Origin: Sphingomonas faeni
GTDB taxonomy: Bacteria; Pseudomonadota; Alphaproteobacteria; Sphingomonadales; Sphingomonadaceae
NCBI RefSeq assembly: GCF_003053745.1
Contig: NZ_QAYE01000014.1
Coordinates: 1 to 44,501 of the forward strand
Reading direction: 5' to 3'
DNA: 44,501 nt
Part shown: piece after piece, positions 7,682 through 16,265 of the stretch
How the letters are laid out: each line of letters opens with the position of its first letter
Numbering within the stretch: the stretch's first letter is position 1
The notes under the pieces: model-generated
What the model was told of the DNA's origin: nothing
The model's database searches: none
Seen by the model: the letters and a program-made list of their open reading frames with translations, nothing else
Translations under genes and position numbers: made by a program

Positions 7682-8665
7682 ATGACGAATAGCGGGTTCA
7701 TATTCTCGATCAGCAGTATCCCGTTCGACGAGGATTATCGTCCGGCCGACAACACGCGCATCACCACCAATTTTGCCAATCTCGCGCGCGGAGACAGCCG
7801 ACAGGAGAATCTGCGCAACACGCTGGTGATGATCGACCATCGGTTCAACGCGCTGATGCACTGGGATAATCCCAGGGGTGATCGCTACACGCTTGAGCTG
7901 AAGATCGTCTCGGCCGCGCTCACGCTCGGGGATGGTGCCGACGACGAAGCCTTCCCGCTGATCGAGATCCTGCACACGACCGTGACCGACCGGATCAGCG
8001 GAGAGCGATCCGACGGCATGATCGGCAACAACTTCTCGTCCTATGTACGTGACTACGATTTCAGCGTCGTCCTGCCTGACCACCTGAAGGCTGGGGGTGG
8101 CGGTGCGCCAGAGGGGTTCGGCGATCTGCACGGCAACTTGTTCAAGCACTTCCTTGGCTCGAGCGCCTACCGTGACAATTTCCGCAAGCCCCCGGTTATC
8201 TGCCTCAGCGTGTCGAGCAAGGAGGTGTATCACCGGACCGCCAACGTGCATCCGATCCTCGGCGTCGAGTACCGGAACGACAAGTTTTCCTCGACCGATC
8301 AGTATTTCGCCAAGATGGGTATGAAGGTGCGCTACTTCATGCCGCCACACAGCGTCGCGCCGTTCGCCTTCTATCACACCGGCGATCTTGTCAGCGACTA
8401 CACCAACCTTGAACTTGCCAGCACCATCGCAACGATGGAGACGTTCCAGAAAATCTATCGTCCTGAAATCTACAATGCGAACTCGGTCGCGGCGGAGCAT
8501 TATCAGCCGAGCCTGAAGTATCAGGACTATTCGCTGACTCGCATCGTCTACGATCGCGAGGAACGTGGTTGCCTCGCTGTCGAGCAGGGCAAATTCGCCG
8601 AAGAGCATTTCATCAAGCCGCACAGTGCCGCGCTTCGGCGCTGGTCCGCGACCTGCGGCCTCTGA
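7682..8665 (+). CDS. mesX: MesX, DUF1852 partner of methionine synthase MesD (327 aa)
   Basis: The sequence (FIFSISSIPFDEDYRPADNT at the N-terminus, then NFANLARGDSRQENLRNTL) matches the DUF1852 family as I recall it. DUF1852 genes occur directly beside core-type MetE genes and the product, MesX, is required for methionine synthase MesD, probably in an oxygen-dependent methyl-transfer route that uses no folate. It has no signal peptide. It is preceded by AGGGTGA, a cobalamin riboswitch and a SahR-like palindrome, and followed 27 bp later by mesD, so the two form an operon. Confidence 0.9.
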   Translation: MTNSGFIFSISSIPFDEDYRPADNTRITTNFANLARGDSRQENLRNTLVMIDHRFNALMHWDNPRGDRYTLELKIVSAALTLGDGADDEAFPLIEILHTTVTDRISGERSDGMIGNNFSSYVRDYDFSVVLPDHLKAGGGGAPEGFGDLHGNLFKHFLGSSAYRDNFRKPPVICLSVSSKEVYHRTANVHPILGVEYRNDKFSSTDQYFAKMGMKVRYFMPPHSVAPFAFYHTGDLVSDYTNLELASTIATMETFQKIYRPEIYNANSVAAEHYQPSLKYQDYSLTRIVYDREERGCLAVEQGKFAEEHFIKPHSAALRRWSATCGL

Positions 8666-8692
8666 TCCCCACGACACCAAGGTATTTGCATC

Positions 8693-9721
8693 ATGACGAC
8701 ATTGTTGCCGACGACGACCGCGGGTAGCCTGCCCAAGCCTTCCTGGCTCGCCCAGCCCGAGACCTTGTGGTCGCCCTGGAAGCTGGAGGGCGACGAGCTG
8801 GTCGCTGGCAAGCAGGACGCGCTCCGCCTCGCGGTCGAGGACCAACGGCAGGCGGGTATCGACATCCTCGGTGACGGCGAGCAGACCCGCCAGCACTTCG
8901 TCACGACCTTCATCGAGCATCTCGACGGTGTCGATTTCGAGAAGCGCGAGACGGTGCGCATCCGCAACCGCTACGACGCCAGCGTGCCGACGGTCGTCGG
9001 CGCCGTATCGCGCCCGAAATCGGTCTTCGTCGACGACGCCCGTTTCCTGCGCGCGCAGACCGATCAGCCGATCAAGTGGACGCTGCCGGGGCCGATGACG
9101 ATGATCGATACCCTCTACGACGCGCATTACCGGAGCCGCGAGAAGCTGGCATGGGAGTTCGCCCGCATCCTCAACGAGGAAGCCCGCGAGCTGCAGGCGG
9201 TCGGCGTCGACATCATCCAGTTCGACGAACCCGCCTTCAACGTGTTTTTCAACGAGGCGAACGACTGGGGCATCGCTGCCCTGGAGCGCGCGGCCGAAGG
9301 GATGACGGCTGAGACCGCCGTCCACATCTGCTATGGCTATGGCATCAAGGCTAACACCGACTGGAAGAAGACGCTCGGCTCCGAATGGCGCCAGTACGAG
9401 GAAACCTTCCCCAACCTGCAAAGGTCGAAGATCGATATCATCTCGCTCGAATGCCAGAACTCGCGCGTGCCGATGGACCTGATCGAGCTGGTCCGCGGCA
9501 AGAAGGTGATGGTCGGCGCGATAGACGTCGCGACCGACACGATCGAGACGCCGGAGCAGGTTGCCGAAACACTGCGCAATGCGCTGCGCTTCGTCGATGC
9601 CGACAAGCTCTTGCCCGCCACCAACTGCGGGATGGCGCCGCTGTCGCGCGACGTCGCTCGGGGCAAGCTCCAGGCGCTGAGTGCCGGCGCGGAAATTGTG
9701 CGGCGAGAGATACTCGGCTGA
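8693..9721 (+). CDS. mesD: MesD, core-MetE-type folate-independent methionine synthase (342 aa)
   Basis: This corresponds to the C-terminal catalytic barrel of cobalamin-independent methionine synthase (MetE) without the N-terminal folate-binding half, so the length of 342 aa is right for a core-MetE protein. Zinc ligands expected for the family are visible: His211 and Cys213 (AVHICYGYG), Glu253 (SLECQNSR) and Cys312 (TNCGMAP). The DEPAF motif (Asp178) matches the homocysteine/substrate site. With MesX directly upstream, it is assigned to the MesD family, which makes methionine from homocysteine using an unidentified methyl donor. It is probably expressed only when cobalamin is scarce. Confidence 0.9.
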   Translation: MTTLLPTTTAGSLPKPSWLAQPETLWSPWKLEGDELVAGKQDALRLAVEDQRQAGIDILGDGEQTRQHFVTTFIEHLDGVDFEKRETVRIRNRYDASVPTVVGAVSRPKSVFVDDARFLRAQTDQPIKWTLPGPMTMIDTLYDAHYRSREKLAWEFARILNEEARELQAVGVDIIQFDEPAFNVFFNEANDWGIAALERAAEGMTAETAVHICYGYGIKANTDWKKTLGSEWRQYEETFPNLQRSKIDIISLECQNSRVPMDLIELVRGKKVMVGAIDVATDTIETPEQVAETLRNALRFVDADKLLPATNCGMAPLSRDVARGKLQALSAGAEIVRREILG

Positions 9722-9736
9722 TCACGGCGGTGTTGG

Positions 9737-9770
9737 ATCGCCAGCGCGGAACGGGTCCCAGGCTGGCGAT
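9737..9770. terminator. Hairpin between convergent mesD and TonB receptor genes
   Basis: ATCGCCAGC (9737-9745) and GCTGGCGAT (9762-9770) form a perfect 9-bp stem between the convergent stops of mesD and the TonB receptor. It lacks a clear U-tract on either strand, so it may be a weak bidirectional terminator or mRNA-stabilising hairpin. Confidence 0.5.
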
Positions 9771-9783
9771 GCCCTCGGCCAGG

Positions 9784-11823
9784 TCAGAAATTGACCCTGG
9801 TACCCAGACGCAAGGTTCGTGGTTCGACCACACGACTCAACCGGCCATCCGTTGGCCCTGAAGCGTCAAACGAGGGAATATAGGATTCGTAAAAATAGGC
9901 GATGTCCTTGTCACGGCTGTCGAGAATGTTGAGCACCTCGCCATACACCTCGAACCGGCCGATTTTGCGGGCCGCCCGGACGTTGACGACGGTGCTTCCT
10001 GAATCCCGGACGCTATTGTCTTCGATCAGCGGATAAGGCCCGAGGTGACGGACGCGAACGCTTGCCTCCCACGGATCGAGCACCAGCGCGATCCCGGCGG
10101 ATGCAGCGTTCTCGAAGGCGTTCGGAATGCGATCACCATTGTCGTACCGCGACCGGCTCGCGGTGTAATTGCCGTCGATCGCAAGCCACGGCCTGGGCCG
10201 CCAGAACGCCACCAGTTCATAGCCACGACGTTCGCTCGCACCGGTCGGCTCGACCGCATTGGAGTCGCCGACGAAGCGCAGTTCACTGTCGACGTCGAGC
10301 CACCAATAGGTCGCGGTCAGCGTAATGCCGGGCAGCTGCCACCGGGCGCCGACTTCACGGCCGCTGCCGCGGACCAGCACAGGCACCGGCGTTTCAACGT
10401 TTACCGCGCCGCGGACGTCGTTGGAGTGGAACCCGCGCCCCCAGTTGCCGTAGAACTCCAGCCGGTCGGTCGGCGAGTACGCGATCGATGCCTTGGGCGA
10501 CAGGATCGTGTCGTCGCCGCTGCCTGCCCCCGCCAACACCGCCGCCTGATCCCGCGCGCGAACGACGTAGTGATAATAGTCCCCACGAACCCCGCCAATC
10601 AGGCGGAGACCCGTAACGGGCGTCCACGTCGCTTCGCCATACAATGCTGCCGACGCTTCCTCGACATGGTAGCGGCCGAGCGACGACAGGAACGATCGCG
10701 CGCTGGTGCGATACACACCGACGCTGCCGATATGGTCGTAGCGCTCTTCGGTACCGAGCGAGACGGCAAGGGTCGGCGCGAGCGTCCAACGCTTTTCGCC
10801 CCTTGCACCGACGATCCAGCGTTTGTCGAACTGGCGGATCTGCGCGCTGGTCCCGTCCGGGTCGGTGTAGGTCGGGTTCGAATACATCGACCAGTCGTAG
10901 AACTGACCATAGACATTGGCGTGCCAGTCCGGCTGGCGGACCGCGACATTGCCGACGAGCCGTGTCGTTTCGCCGCGTGCCGTCGGATCGGGTGAACAGA
11001 ACACGTCCTTGCAGAGCGTGGTACCGATGATGCGCTCGGGAATCTGTTCGGTCGGGCGCCAGGTCGCGCGGTAGGCGTTGAGCGACGCTTCGATCTGGCC
11101 TGCACCGGCTGGAGCAGTATATTTCGCAAAGCCAGATGCATGTCGTAGATGTTCGGGCTCCTCCCATGGTCCGTCATAGACCTTGGTCTGCACGACGAGC
11201 GTCAGCTTCCCCGGACCAATTCCATCAATTGTCCCGCCCGCGGCGATCCGACCATAGCTATAAGAGCCGCCCTCGACCGAAAGCCACGGCCGAGCAAAGC
11301 TGTCGATCGTGGTCATGTAGGCAGCCCCCGCCAGCGCGAAGTCGCCGCCATCCGCACGGTATGGCCCTTTGCGAAAATCCTCGCGCGCGACGATCTCCGG
11401 GATCAGTCCGTTGAGATCGAGATAGCCCTGGCCATGACCGTGGGTGCGCAGGTTCATTTGCACCCCGTCGATATAGGTCGTGAAGTCCGATCCATGATCG
11501 AGATTGAAGCCACGCAGGAAGTACTGGTTGGCCTTGCCGCTTCCCGAATGCTGCGCAGCGACCATCCCGGGAATCGCTTCCAGCAATTCAGCGACGCGCA
11601 GCAGCGGGCGAACCAGAAGGTCTGCACCGGCGACGGTGCCCTCACTCGCTGCATGCGCAACACCGATCTTTGCTTCGCCGCGGCCGAACACGACGATGTC
11701 GTTTGGTGCCTGTGACGGCACAGCCTCGGTGTCTTGCCCCTGAGCCCATGCGGGTGTGGCGCTACATGCCGAAGCGATAGCTACGCATTCGAGCCATTTT
11801 GTTCGTAATCTCAGATTCTTCAT
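9784..11823 (-). CDS. TonB-dependent receptor under cobalamin control, BtuB-like (679 aa)
   Basis: The start at MKNLRLRTKWLECVAIASAC gives a signal peptide ending near AWAQGQ and has GGGGGAC just upstream. A TonB box-like NDIVVFGRG follows, then a plug domain (LLRVAELLEAIPGMVAAQHS, then NQYFLRGFNLDHGSDFTTYI) and a beta-barrel ending in aromatic-residue RLGTRVNF. The gene product should be an outer-membrane, energy-coupled importer. The leader contains a cobalamin riboswitch on the same strand, which argues for import of cobalamin, a corrinoid or cobalt. It is a large-plug sphingomonad-type receptor, not a close copy of E. coli BtuB, so btuB is not assigned as symbol. Confidence 0.92.
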   Translation of the reverse strand: MKNLRLRTKWLECVAIASACSATPAWAQGQDTEAVPSQAPNDIVVFGRGEAKIGVAHAASEGTVAGADLLVRPLLRVAELLEAIPGMVAAQHSGSGKANQYFLRGFNLDHGSDFTTYIDGVQMNLRTHGHGQGYLDLNGLIPEIVAREDFRKGPYRADGGDFALAGAAYMTTIDSFARPWLSVEGGSYSYGRIAAGGTIDGIGPGKLTLVVQTKVYDGPWEEPEHLRHASGFAKYTAPAGAGQIEASLNAYRATWRPTEQIPERIIGTTLCKDVFCSPDPTARGETTRLVGNVAVRQPDWHANVYGQFYDWSMYSNPTYTDPDGTSAQIRQFDKRWIVGARGEKRWTLAPTLAVSLGTEERYDHIGSVGVYRTSARSFLSSLGRYHVEEASAALYGEATWTPVTGLRLIGGVRGDYYHYVVRARDQAAVLAGAGSGDDTILSPKASIAYSPTDRLEFYGNWGRGFHSNDVRGAVNVETPVPVLVRGSGREVGARWQLPGITLTATYWWLDVDSELRFVGDSNAVEPTGASERRGYELVAFWRPRPWLAIDGNYTASRSRYDNGDRIPNAFENAASAGIALVLDPWEASVRVRHLGPYPLIEDNSVRDSGSTVVNVRAARKIGRFEVYGEVLNILDSRDKDIAYFYESYIPSFDASGPTDGRLSRVVEPRTLRLGTRVNF

Positions 11824-12004
11824 GTCCGTCCCCCGTGCGCCAAGCGACTTCGGACGGGGGCGTCCGCTGCGAACGGTCGGCACGCGTCGGCAGGCGGACG
11901 CAAGCGCCTGCGACACGAACCGATGCGACCCCCGCCGCTCGTTCGTCGCTCAGACGGAAGAACCGTGCCCCGACCATCCCCTGGACCAAAGCAAGAGCGA
12001 CCAG

Positions 12005-12215
12005 ACGCTGGCAGGTCTCCTGGCTCACGGGTCGTCGCTCGACATACGGCCTTCCCGGATCTCGGCCGTTACGGCGTTGGTCCAGTGGCTGCACCCTCCA
12101 GAAGAGGACGCGATGTACGTCTCGCTCGCCGCTTACAGTTGCAGGGACAGCCTCGGCTTCGGGAGAGTATCTCCCACACCGTGTTCCCTATTAAGTCCCT
12201 CTCGGGACACCAGCG
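12005..12215 (-). promoter_or_regulatory. Cobalamin riboswitch upstream of the TonB receptor
   Basis: Read on the minus strand: GGTGTCC, AGGGAACACGGTG, GGCTGTCCCTGCAACTGTAA, GCCACTGG, GGGAAGGCC, GACGACCCGTGAGCCAGGAG and ACCTGCC (12010 onward). This is a complete cobalamin aptamer about 180 bases from the receptor start. It has diverged from the other two, with GTCCCTGCAACTGT in place of GCCCCCGCAACTGT. Confidence 0.93.
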
Positions 12216-12570
12216 CGATCACTGCCCAGCAAGATATTCATCCAGCTAGACGAGAAGCGCGTACCCGTGGCACCGTCAATCTGCAAGATTGCTCAGAGCT
12301 GCCCTATCGCAGTGCGATCGGCATTGCCGGACAACCACCCCCCACTACGTCCTAAAATGCCAATCAAACGGGATATCGAGACACTGGATAAATTCTCAGT
12401 TCACGATCCTTTTTGGGAAAGCCGGCAGCCGCCCAACGTCTGCTATCGCCACCCGCATTCCCGAAAGCAGCCTGTCCGCTTTCTTTCCCATTCCGGACAT
12501 TGGACTTAACGCGAACGGCACACAAAAGGATGACCATCGCCAACCGACCTTGTCGCAAAAGTATGACGCC
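12216..12570. other. Intergenic stretch with repeat elements only
   Basis: Together with the riboswitch leader, this leaves about 350 bases without a gene. It contains the dispersed repeat halves (GTCTGC at about 12438, GTCCGCTTT at about 12474) and no supported coding frame. Confidence 0.5.
12437..12508. repeat. Dispersed palindromic repeat, copy 4 (compound)
   Basis: Two half elements stand in tandem: GTCTGCTATCGCCACCCG followed by CATTCCCGAAAGCAG, then GTCCGCTTTCTTTCCCATTC followed by CGGACATTGG. The GTCCG/CGGAC arms can pair. Confidence 0.7.
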
Positions 12571-12756
12571 TCAGCGGTCAGCCTTGGCAGCAGCGTTGAC
12601 GACAGCACGCGCGGCAGTTGCTTCAGTTGCGTCCGCCATCGCTTCCCATGTTGAAGCTGAGCGCTCGTGCATATCGTGACGGTTAGCGAGCGTCGTATTT
12701 TCCGCCGCGTGGCGTTGTGAGGCTGCGTTTGCACGGTAGGTTTCGGCAGGGGGCAT
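12571..12756 (-). CDS. Small Ala-rich helical protein (61 aa)
   Basis: The sequence is rich in Ala, Glu, Arg and His with a helical, amphipathic character (TYRANAASQRHAAENTTLAN). From memory it resembles small sphingomonad proteins of unknown function. No clear Shine-Dalgarno sequence precedes the ATG. It stands alone on the minus strand. Confidence 0.45.
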   Translation of the reverse strand: MPPAETYRANAASQRHAAENTTLANRHDMHERSASTWEAMADATEATAARAVVNAAAKADR

Positions 12757-12962
12757 TTCAATTTATCCAGTGCCAACATGCATTCGCGGAACCGCCAAAC
12801 AGTTTGGTCGCGGCTCGCTATCCTGCCCGGCGCGTGCGAATGCAACCAGCGGCTGCACCATGACGTCATGATCGCTTGCGGCGTGCTTCAGTTACCGTAT
12901 GCTGCCTGAATCAGCGGTACATGGTAATAGTAATCATGGGGTTCCGGATATTGGAATGGGAT

Positions 12963-13154
12963 TCAACCCTCGACTTGTACATATTTGATGGATGACCACG
13001 GCACGAATGTCGTGGCGCTATTGAGGGTTGCGAGGACACCAAGCTCGTCTGCCGTGTGCAGCGTCATCTTCACCGCACCGCCAATGTTGAGCGATAGCGT
13101 CACCGCCAGGTTACCTTCTGCGGCCATCGCTGCCTGTTGAAGTCGATCGAGCAT
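12963..13154 (-). CDS. Small hypothetical protein (63 aa)
   Basis: GGGAGAA lies 7 bases before the ATG, a good ribosome binding site. The protein starts with an amphipathic helix (MLDRLQQAAMAAEGNLAVTL) followed by a strand-rich part (NIGGAVKMTLHTADELGVLA). The family is not recognised. It lies downstream of the thermonuclease pseudogene but is separated from it by about 110 bases. Confidence 0.6.
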   Translation of the reverse strand: MLDRLQQAAMAAEGNLAVTLSLNIGGAVKMTLHTADELGVLATLNSATTFVPWSSIKYVQVEG

Positions 13155-13264
13155 TAGTTTCTCCCGGTTGTTCGTCTGAGTTGGGCTTCAATGCCGGAAG
13201 GGGCAACCCCATCGCTGCGCACACCGCACACCTTTCCAAGATGTCAGCCCACCTTGCCTTCGGG

Positions 13265-13659
13265 TCAGTTGCACTCCCCCATGCGATACTGTCGCCAGTA
13301 CCGATCCCACCGCACGGCCGCGCCAGAAGCAATTGCCGCACACGACAGTGACCGACCGTCCGGCACGTGCACCTGGCAACCATACGGCTGTAACTCTTAT
13401 CAGTCGCCTCACATCGCAACGTCTTCCGCAGCACAAGACGCTCGACAATCTGCTGGCTGCGTTTGGCAGCCGCATTGTCACAGCGGTAGTTTACCCGCCT
13501 CGGGTCTGCCGCGCGGCAAGGCGACGCACTTTCGAAGTCCGGCGCCTGGACGCCGGCAATCCGAACCTTGACGCCGTTCGAGCATCATAAAGGCCCATCG
13601 CCGTCGTGTACGCGGGTCACCGTGCATGAGAACGTCGTGGCTGGTGCGAGGGCGATCAT
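13265..13659 (-). pseudogene. Thermonuclease (SNase-like) pseudogene
   Basis: Reading the minus strand from the ATG at 13659 gives VTRVHDGDGPL, then a TGA in the place of an expected Trp, then CSNGVKVRIAGVQAPDFE and NAAAKRSQQIVERLVL, RKTLRCEATDKSYSRMVARC. A single-base deletion shifts the frame, and the end continues as VPDGRSLSCAAIASGAAVRW and DRYWRQYRMGECN-stop. This is the pattern of the Staphylococcus nuclease-like family (DGD, then RLAGIDAPE-like strand, then GR(T)VARC and SG.A). One nonsense and one frameshift mutation suggest it is dead. Its ATG overlaps the stop of the preceding small gene (ATGA), so it was the last gene of a coupled operon. Confidence 0.85.
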
Positions 13660-13856
13660 CGAACCACTCTCATCAGTGCTTCGTCCGGCTGGCGTCTGCT
13701 ACAGTGTTCAGGCAGTCGGCTAAAACCTCCCACTGTCGGTACTGCTCCCCGCCGCCTTGGTGGCGTCTTTTCCATACCCGACGCCACGATCTTGCATGCG
13801 CCCATCTGGCCATGATCGGCCATCAGCGCGAAGGCCTGCCGCCACGCGTCCTGCAT
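13656..13856 (-). CDS. Small protein coupled to YozE and thermonuclease genes (66 aa)
   Basis: The ATG overlaps the stop of the YozE-like gene (TGATG) and its own stop overlaps the ATG of the thermonuclease pseudogene (ATGA), so the position of this frame is fixed by translational coupling on both sides. The N-terminus (MQDAWRQAFALMADHGQMGA) is helical; the Arg/Pro-rich C-terminus may be degraded. The family is not recognised. Confidence 0.65.
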   Translation of the reverse strand: MQDAWRQAFALMADHGQMGACKIVASGMEKTPPRRRGAVPTVGGFSRLPEHCSRRQPDEALMRVVR

Positions 13857-14080
13857 CAAGCCGACAACCAGTCGGACTCGGCGTCGTCGACCGCGGCGAA
13901 CATGTCGCCCTCAGCTTGCATGGCGCTGAGATGTTTGCGCACGGCCTCCGGATTTCCGTTGCGGGGAAAGCGCCGATCGACGACGGCGCCGGCGGCCAAC
14001 TGGCCAACGAGATCGCTTCGGTCTTTCTGCGCCATAAGCCACTGGCCAAACGCTGGCTTCGGCTCGTCATGATCGATCAT
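13856..14080 (-). CDS. YozE-family (SAM-like) protein (74 aa)
   Basis: The pattern FGQWLMAQKDRSDLVGQLA, then DRRFPRNGNPEAVRKHLSAM matches the YozE SAM-like family (F..WL..QKDR.DPIGDLA..., FP...N). YozE proteins are small helical proteins of unknown role. The start ATG has GAGGGACG upstream. The gene lies head-to-head with the LexA-controlled umuDC operon; the intergenic region carries the LexA box. Confidence 0.8.
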   Translation of the reverse strand: MIDHDEPKPAFGQWLMAQKDRSDLVGQLAAGAVVDRRFPRNGNPEAVRKHLSAMQAEGDMFAAVDDAESDWLSA

Positions 14081-14126
14081 TCTCGCGTCCCTCGAATCGT
14101 TGGGCCGCCAATCGCATCAGATTGAT

Positions 14127-14141
14127 GTTCTTGCAATGTTC
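14127..14141. promoter_or_regulatory. LexA (SOS) box, GTTC-N7-GTTC
   Basis: GTTCTTGCAATGTTC is an exact match to the alphaproteobacterial LexA direct repeat GTTC-N7-GTTC. It lies 75 bases upstream of the first ORF of the umuDC operon and 47 bases from the start of the divergent YozE-like gene, so it could control both directions. Confidence 0.88.
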
Positions 14142-14215
14142 TTGCGAATCAACGGGGACCGCGCCTGGCTAGGGACAGGCCACGACCGGCAACTCGATAC
14201 TGACGGAGCAACGAA

Positions 14216-14452
14216 ATGCAGCACGATGTGCGGCTGAGAGCGGCTGCCCGCGCAACATACGACAACGTCTATCCACCTGTTGATGCCGTGCAATTCAGCT
14301 TCGACGAGGCCGAACGGTTCGCAACTGTGGAGTACCGGCAGGCCGTGGGCGCTGCCCAGGACGCACGGTCGGTTCTGGCTGCGTACAACGACCAGTCCTC
14401 TTCGCCGCGATCCTATAGATCATGCGCTCGACCAACTCAGACCGCCCGGTAG
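14216..14452 (+). CDS. Small leader protein of the SOS operon (78 aa)
   Basis: GGAGCAACGAA precedes the ATG. The acidic N-terminal part is protein-like (YPPVDAVQFSFDEAERFATV), with a helix at residues 28-55. It is the first gene after the LexA box and overlaps the umuD frame by 31 bases, so umuD translation may depend on it. The Ser/Arg-rich C-terminus reads through the overlap. I do not recognise a family. Confidence 0.65.
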   Translation: MQHDVRLRAAARATYDNVYPPVDAVQFSFDEAERFATVEYRQAVGAAQDARSVLAAYNDQSSSPRSYRSCARPTQTAR

Positions 14453-14898
14453 TCGTTGCGCTGAACCGTCGTGACGAGGTGCTGCGGCTTCACGACGTCC
14501 CGTTCGAACTGGTGCCGTGCGAGGTGCCTTTCTTCCTTGTCCATACGCAAGCCGGGTTTCCGTCGCGCGCACAGGACGACATGCAGGAACCGATCGACCT
14601 GGGCGCGTGGCTCGTCGAGCATCCGGCTGCGAGCTACATCATGCGCGTGGATGGCCGGTCCATGTCCGGTGCCGGGATCAACGACCGTGATCTGATCGTC
14701 GTGAACCGAGCCAAAAAGCCGAAGGCCGGTGCGATTGTCGTGGCGCTGGTGCACGGCGACCGGACGTTGAAGCGGTTGCGCTATGGCGACGGCCGCCATT
14801 GGCTCGTGCCCGAGGCCGAAGGGTTCGCGGACATTCTAGTCGATGAGCATGTCGAGATCTGGGGCACGGTCGTCGGCGTCGCGCGCAAGATGGCATGA
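14422..14898 (+). CDS. umuD: UmuD-like SOS mutagenesis subunit, S24 peptidase (158 aa)
   Basis: The self-cleavage site is Ala44-Gly45 (QAGFPSRAQDD), as in UmuD/LexA. The catalytic Ser80 is in GRSMSGAGI and the Lys117 in RTLKRL, the Ser-Lys dyad of the S24 family. After RecA-stimulated cleavage the product should form UmuD' and activate the UmuC polymerase. It lacks an N-terminal DNA-binding domain, so it is UmuD and not LexA. The ATG lies inside the preceding ORF and has no clear ribosome binding site; its stop overlaps the umuC start (ATGAGC). Confidence 0.92.
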   Translation: MRSTNSDRPVVVALNRRDEVLRLHDVPFELVPCEVPFFLVHTQAGFPSRAQDDMQEPIDLGAWLVEHPAASYIMRVDGRSMSGAGINDRDLIVVNRAKKPKAGAIVVALVHGDRTLKRLRYGDGRHWLVPEAEGFADILVDEHVEIWGTVVGVARKMA

Positions 14899-16159
14899 GC
14901 ACGCCCATCGCCCTGATTGACTGCAACAACAACTACGTCTCGTGCGAGCGCGCGTTCGACGCCAGCTTGGTCGGCGTGCCGGTCATCGTGCTCTCGAACA
15001 ACGACGGGTGCGCCATTGCGCGATCGGCCGAGGCGAAGGCGCTGGGCATTAAGATGGGTGATCCGATCCACCACCTGCGCGACAAGGTGCGGCGGCATGG
15101 CATTCAGGTGCGATCGTCGAACTATGCGCTTTACGGCGATATGCAGCGCCGGGTGATCGCCGCCTGTGAGGCTTTCGCCCGCGACTTCGAGATCTACTCA
15201 ATCGACGAGACGTTCCTGGATCTTGCTGGCTTTGAGGGGCGTGACCTCGTCGCCCACGCGAACGCCATGCGGGCGCAGGTCCAGCTATGGACGACGATAC
15301 TCACCTGCGTCGGCATCGCGGAGACAAAGACGCTGGCGAAGCTGGCGAACGCGGCAGCCAAGAAGAACCCGGAGTCCGACGGGGTGGCCGATCTTCGTGA
15401 CGACGACGTACGGCGCGACGTGATGCATACGTTCGCCGTCGGCGATGTATGGGGCGTAGGCGGTGCCACTGCACGCAAGCTGATCGACCTGGGGATCGAC
15501 ACCGCTGGCGCGCTGCGAGACATGCCGATGAAGCAGGCGCGTGCCGTCGGGACAGTCGTTCTCGAGCGGTTGGTGGCCGAGCTAGGTGGGGTACCGTCCA
15601 ATGCGGTCGAAGCGGTCGAGCCGCGGCGCAAGGGCATGGCCGTCACCCGGTCGTTCGGGACGCCGATCTGCGACTTCGAGCGGATGATGGGCGCCCTGTC
15701 GCAATACGCGTTGCGGGCTGGCGAGAAGCTGCGATCGCACGGTTTGGTCGCGGCCCGGCTGACCGCGTTCTTTCATACCAACACGCATAAGCCTGATCGG
15801 CCCCAATACGGCGCATCGCGGATGGTGACGCTGCACCCGATGACGAACGACAGCCTCGAGCTAATCGCGGCGGCCAGACGCGGCGCGGAGAAGGCGTGGC
15901 GCGACGGCTACGCCTACACGAAGGCCGGCATCATGCTTGACGATCTGCTTCCCGAGGACGAGCGGCCGCGCACGCTGTTCGAAAAGGATACGGCCAAGCG
16001 CGATCGACTGATGGGGGCTCTCGACGCGATCAACGCCAAGTTCGGCACATGGACAGCGGTGACGGCGTCGCAGGGGTTCAAGCGCGAATGGAAGATGCGG
16101 TCGGAGATGCGCCGGCGTGGACGACCGACATCGCTCAGGTGCCGACGGTTCGAGCGTAG
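14895..16159 (+). CDS. umuC: UmuC, Y-family DNA polymerase V subunit, frameshifted C-terminus
   Basis: The Y-family active site is visible: ALIDCNNNYVSCERAFD at the N-terminus and YSIDETFLDL (about residues 100-110). The fingers, thumb (VWGVGGATARKLIDLGID) and little-finger regions follow, and a beta-clamp-binding-like PRTLF lies near residue 360. It translates across lesions in the SOS response together with UmuD'. The frame is intact to about base 16110. There one base appears missing: the frame that would continue the protein reads PAWTTDIAQVPTVRA-stop, a typical UmuC end, stopping at 16159. In the current frame the protein instead runs on into the channel gene to 16793 as one 632-codon frame. 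The catalytic parts are unaffected. Confidence 0.9.
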
Positions 16160-16265
16160 TTGCATTCCCTTCAAGCGCACGTTTACCACATTGGTGGATC
16201 AATGTCGTGAACAGCGATACGCTTCATCGCAGTTGTCCGGGGGCGGGCGCCAACGAGGGTGGGCT

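Noticed and set aside
7469..9421. A 650-codon minus-strand open frame across mesX and mesD
   Set aside because: It is an antisense shadow of two clearly recognised genes and the protein has no family features.
12396..12869. Minus-strand 157-codon frame
   Set aside because: It crosses a dispersed repeat, has a Cys/Trp/Arg-rich composition unlike real genes and overlaps a better small frame.
13188..13481. Minus-strand 97-codon frame
   Set aside because: It is one of the wrong frames of the thermonuclease pseudogene; the correct frames carry the SNase motifs.
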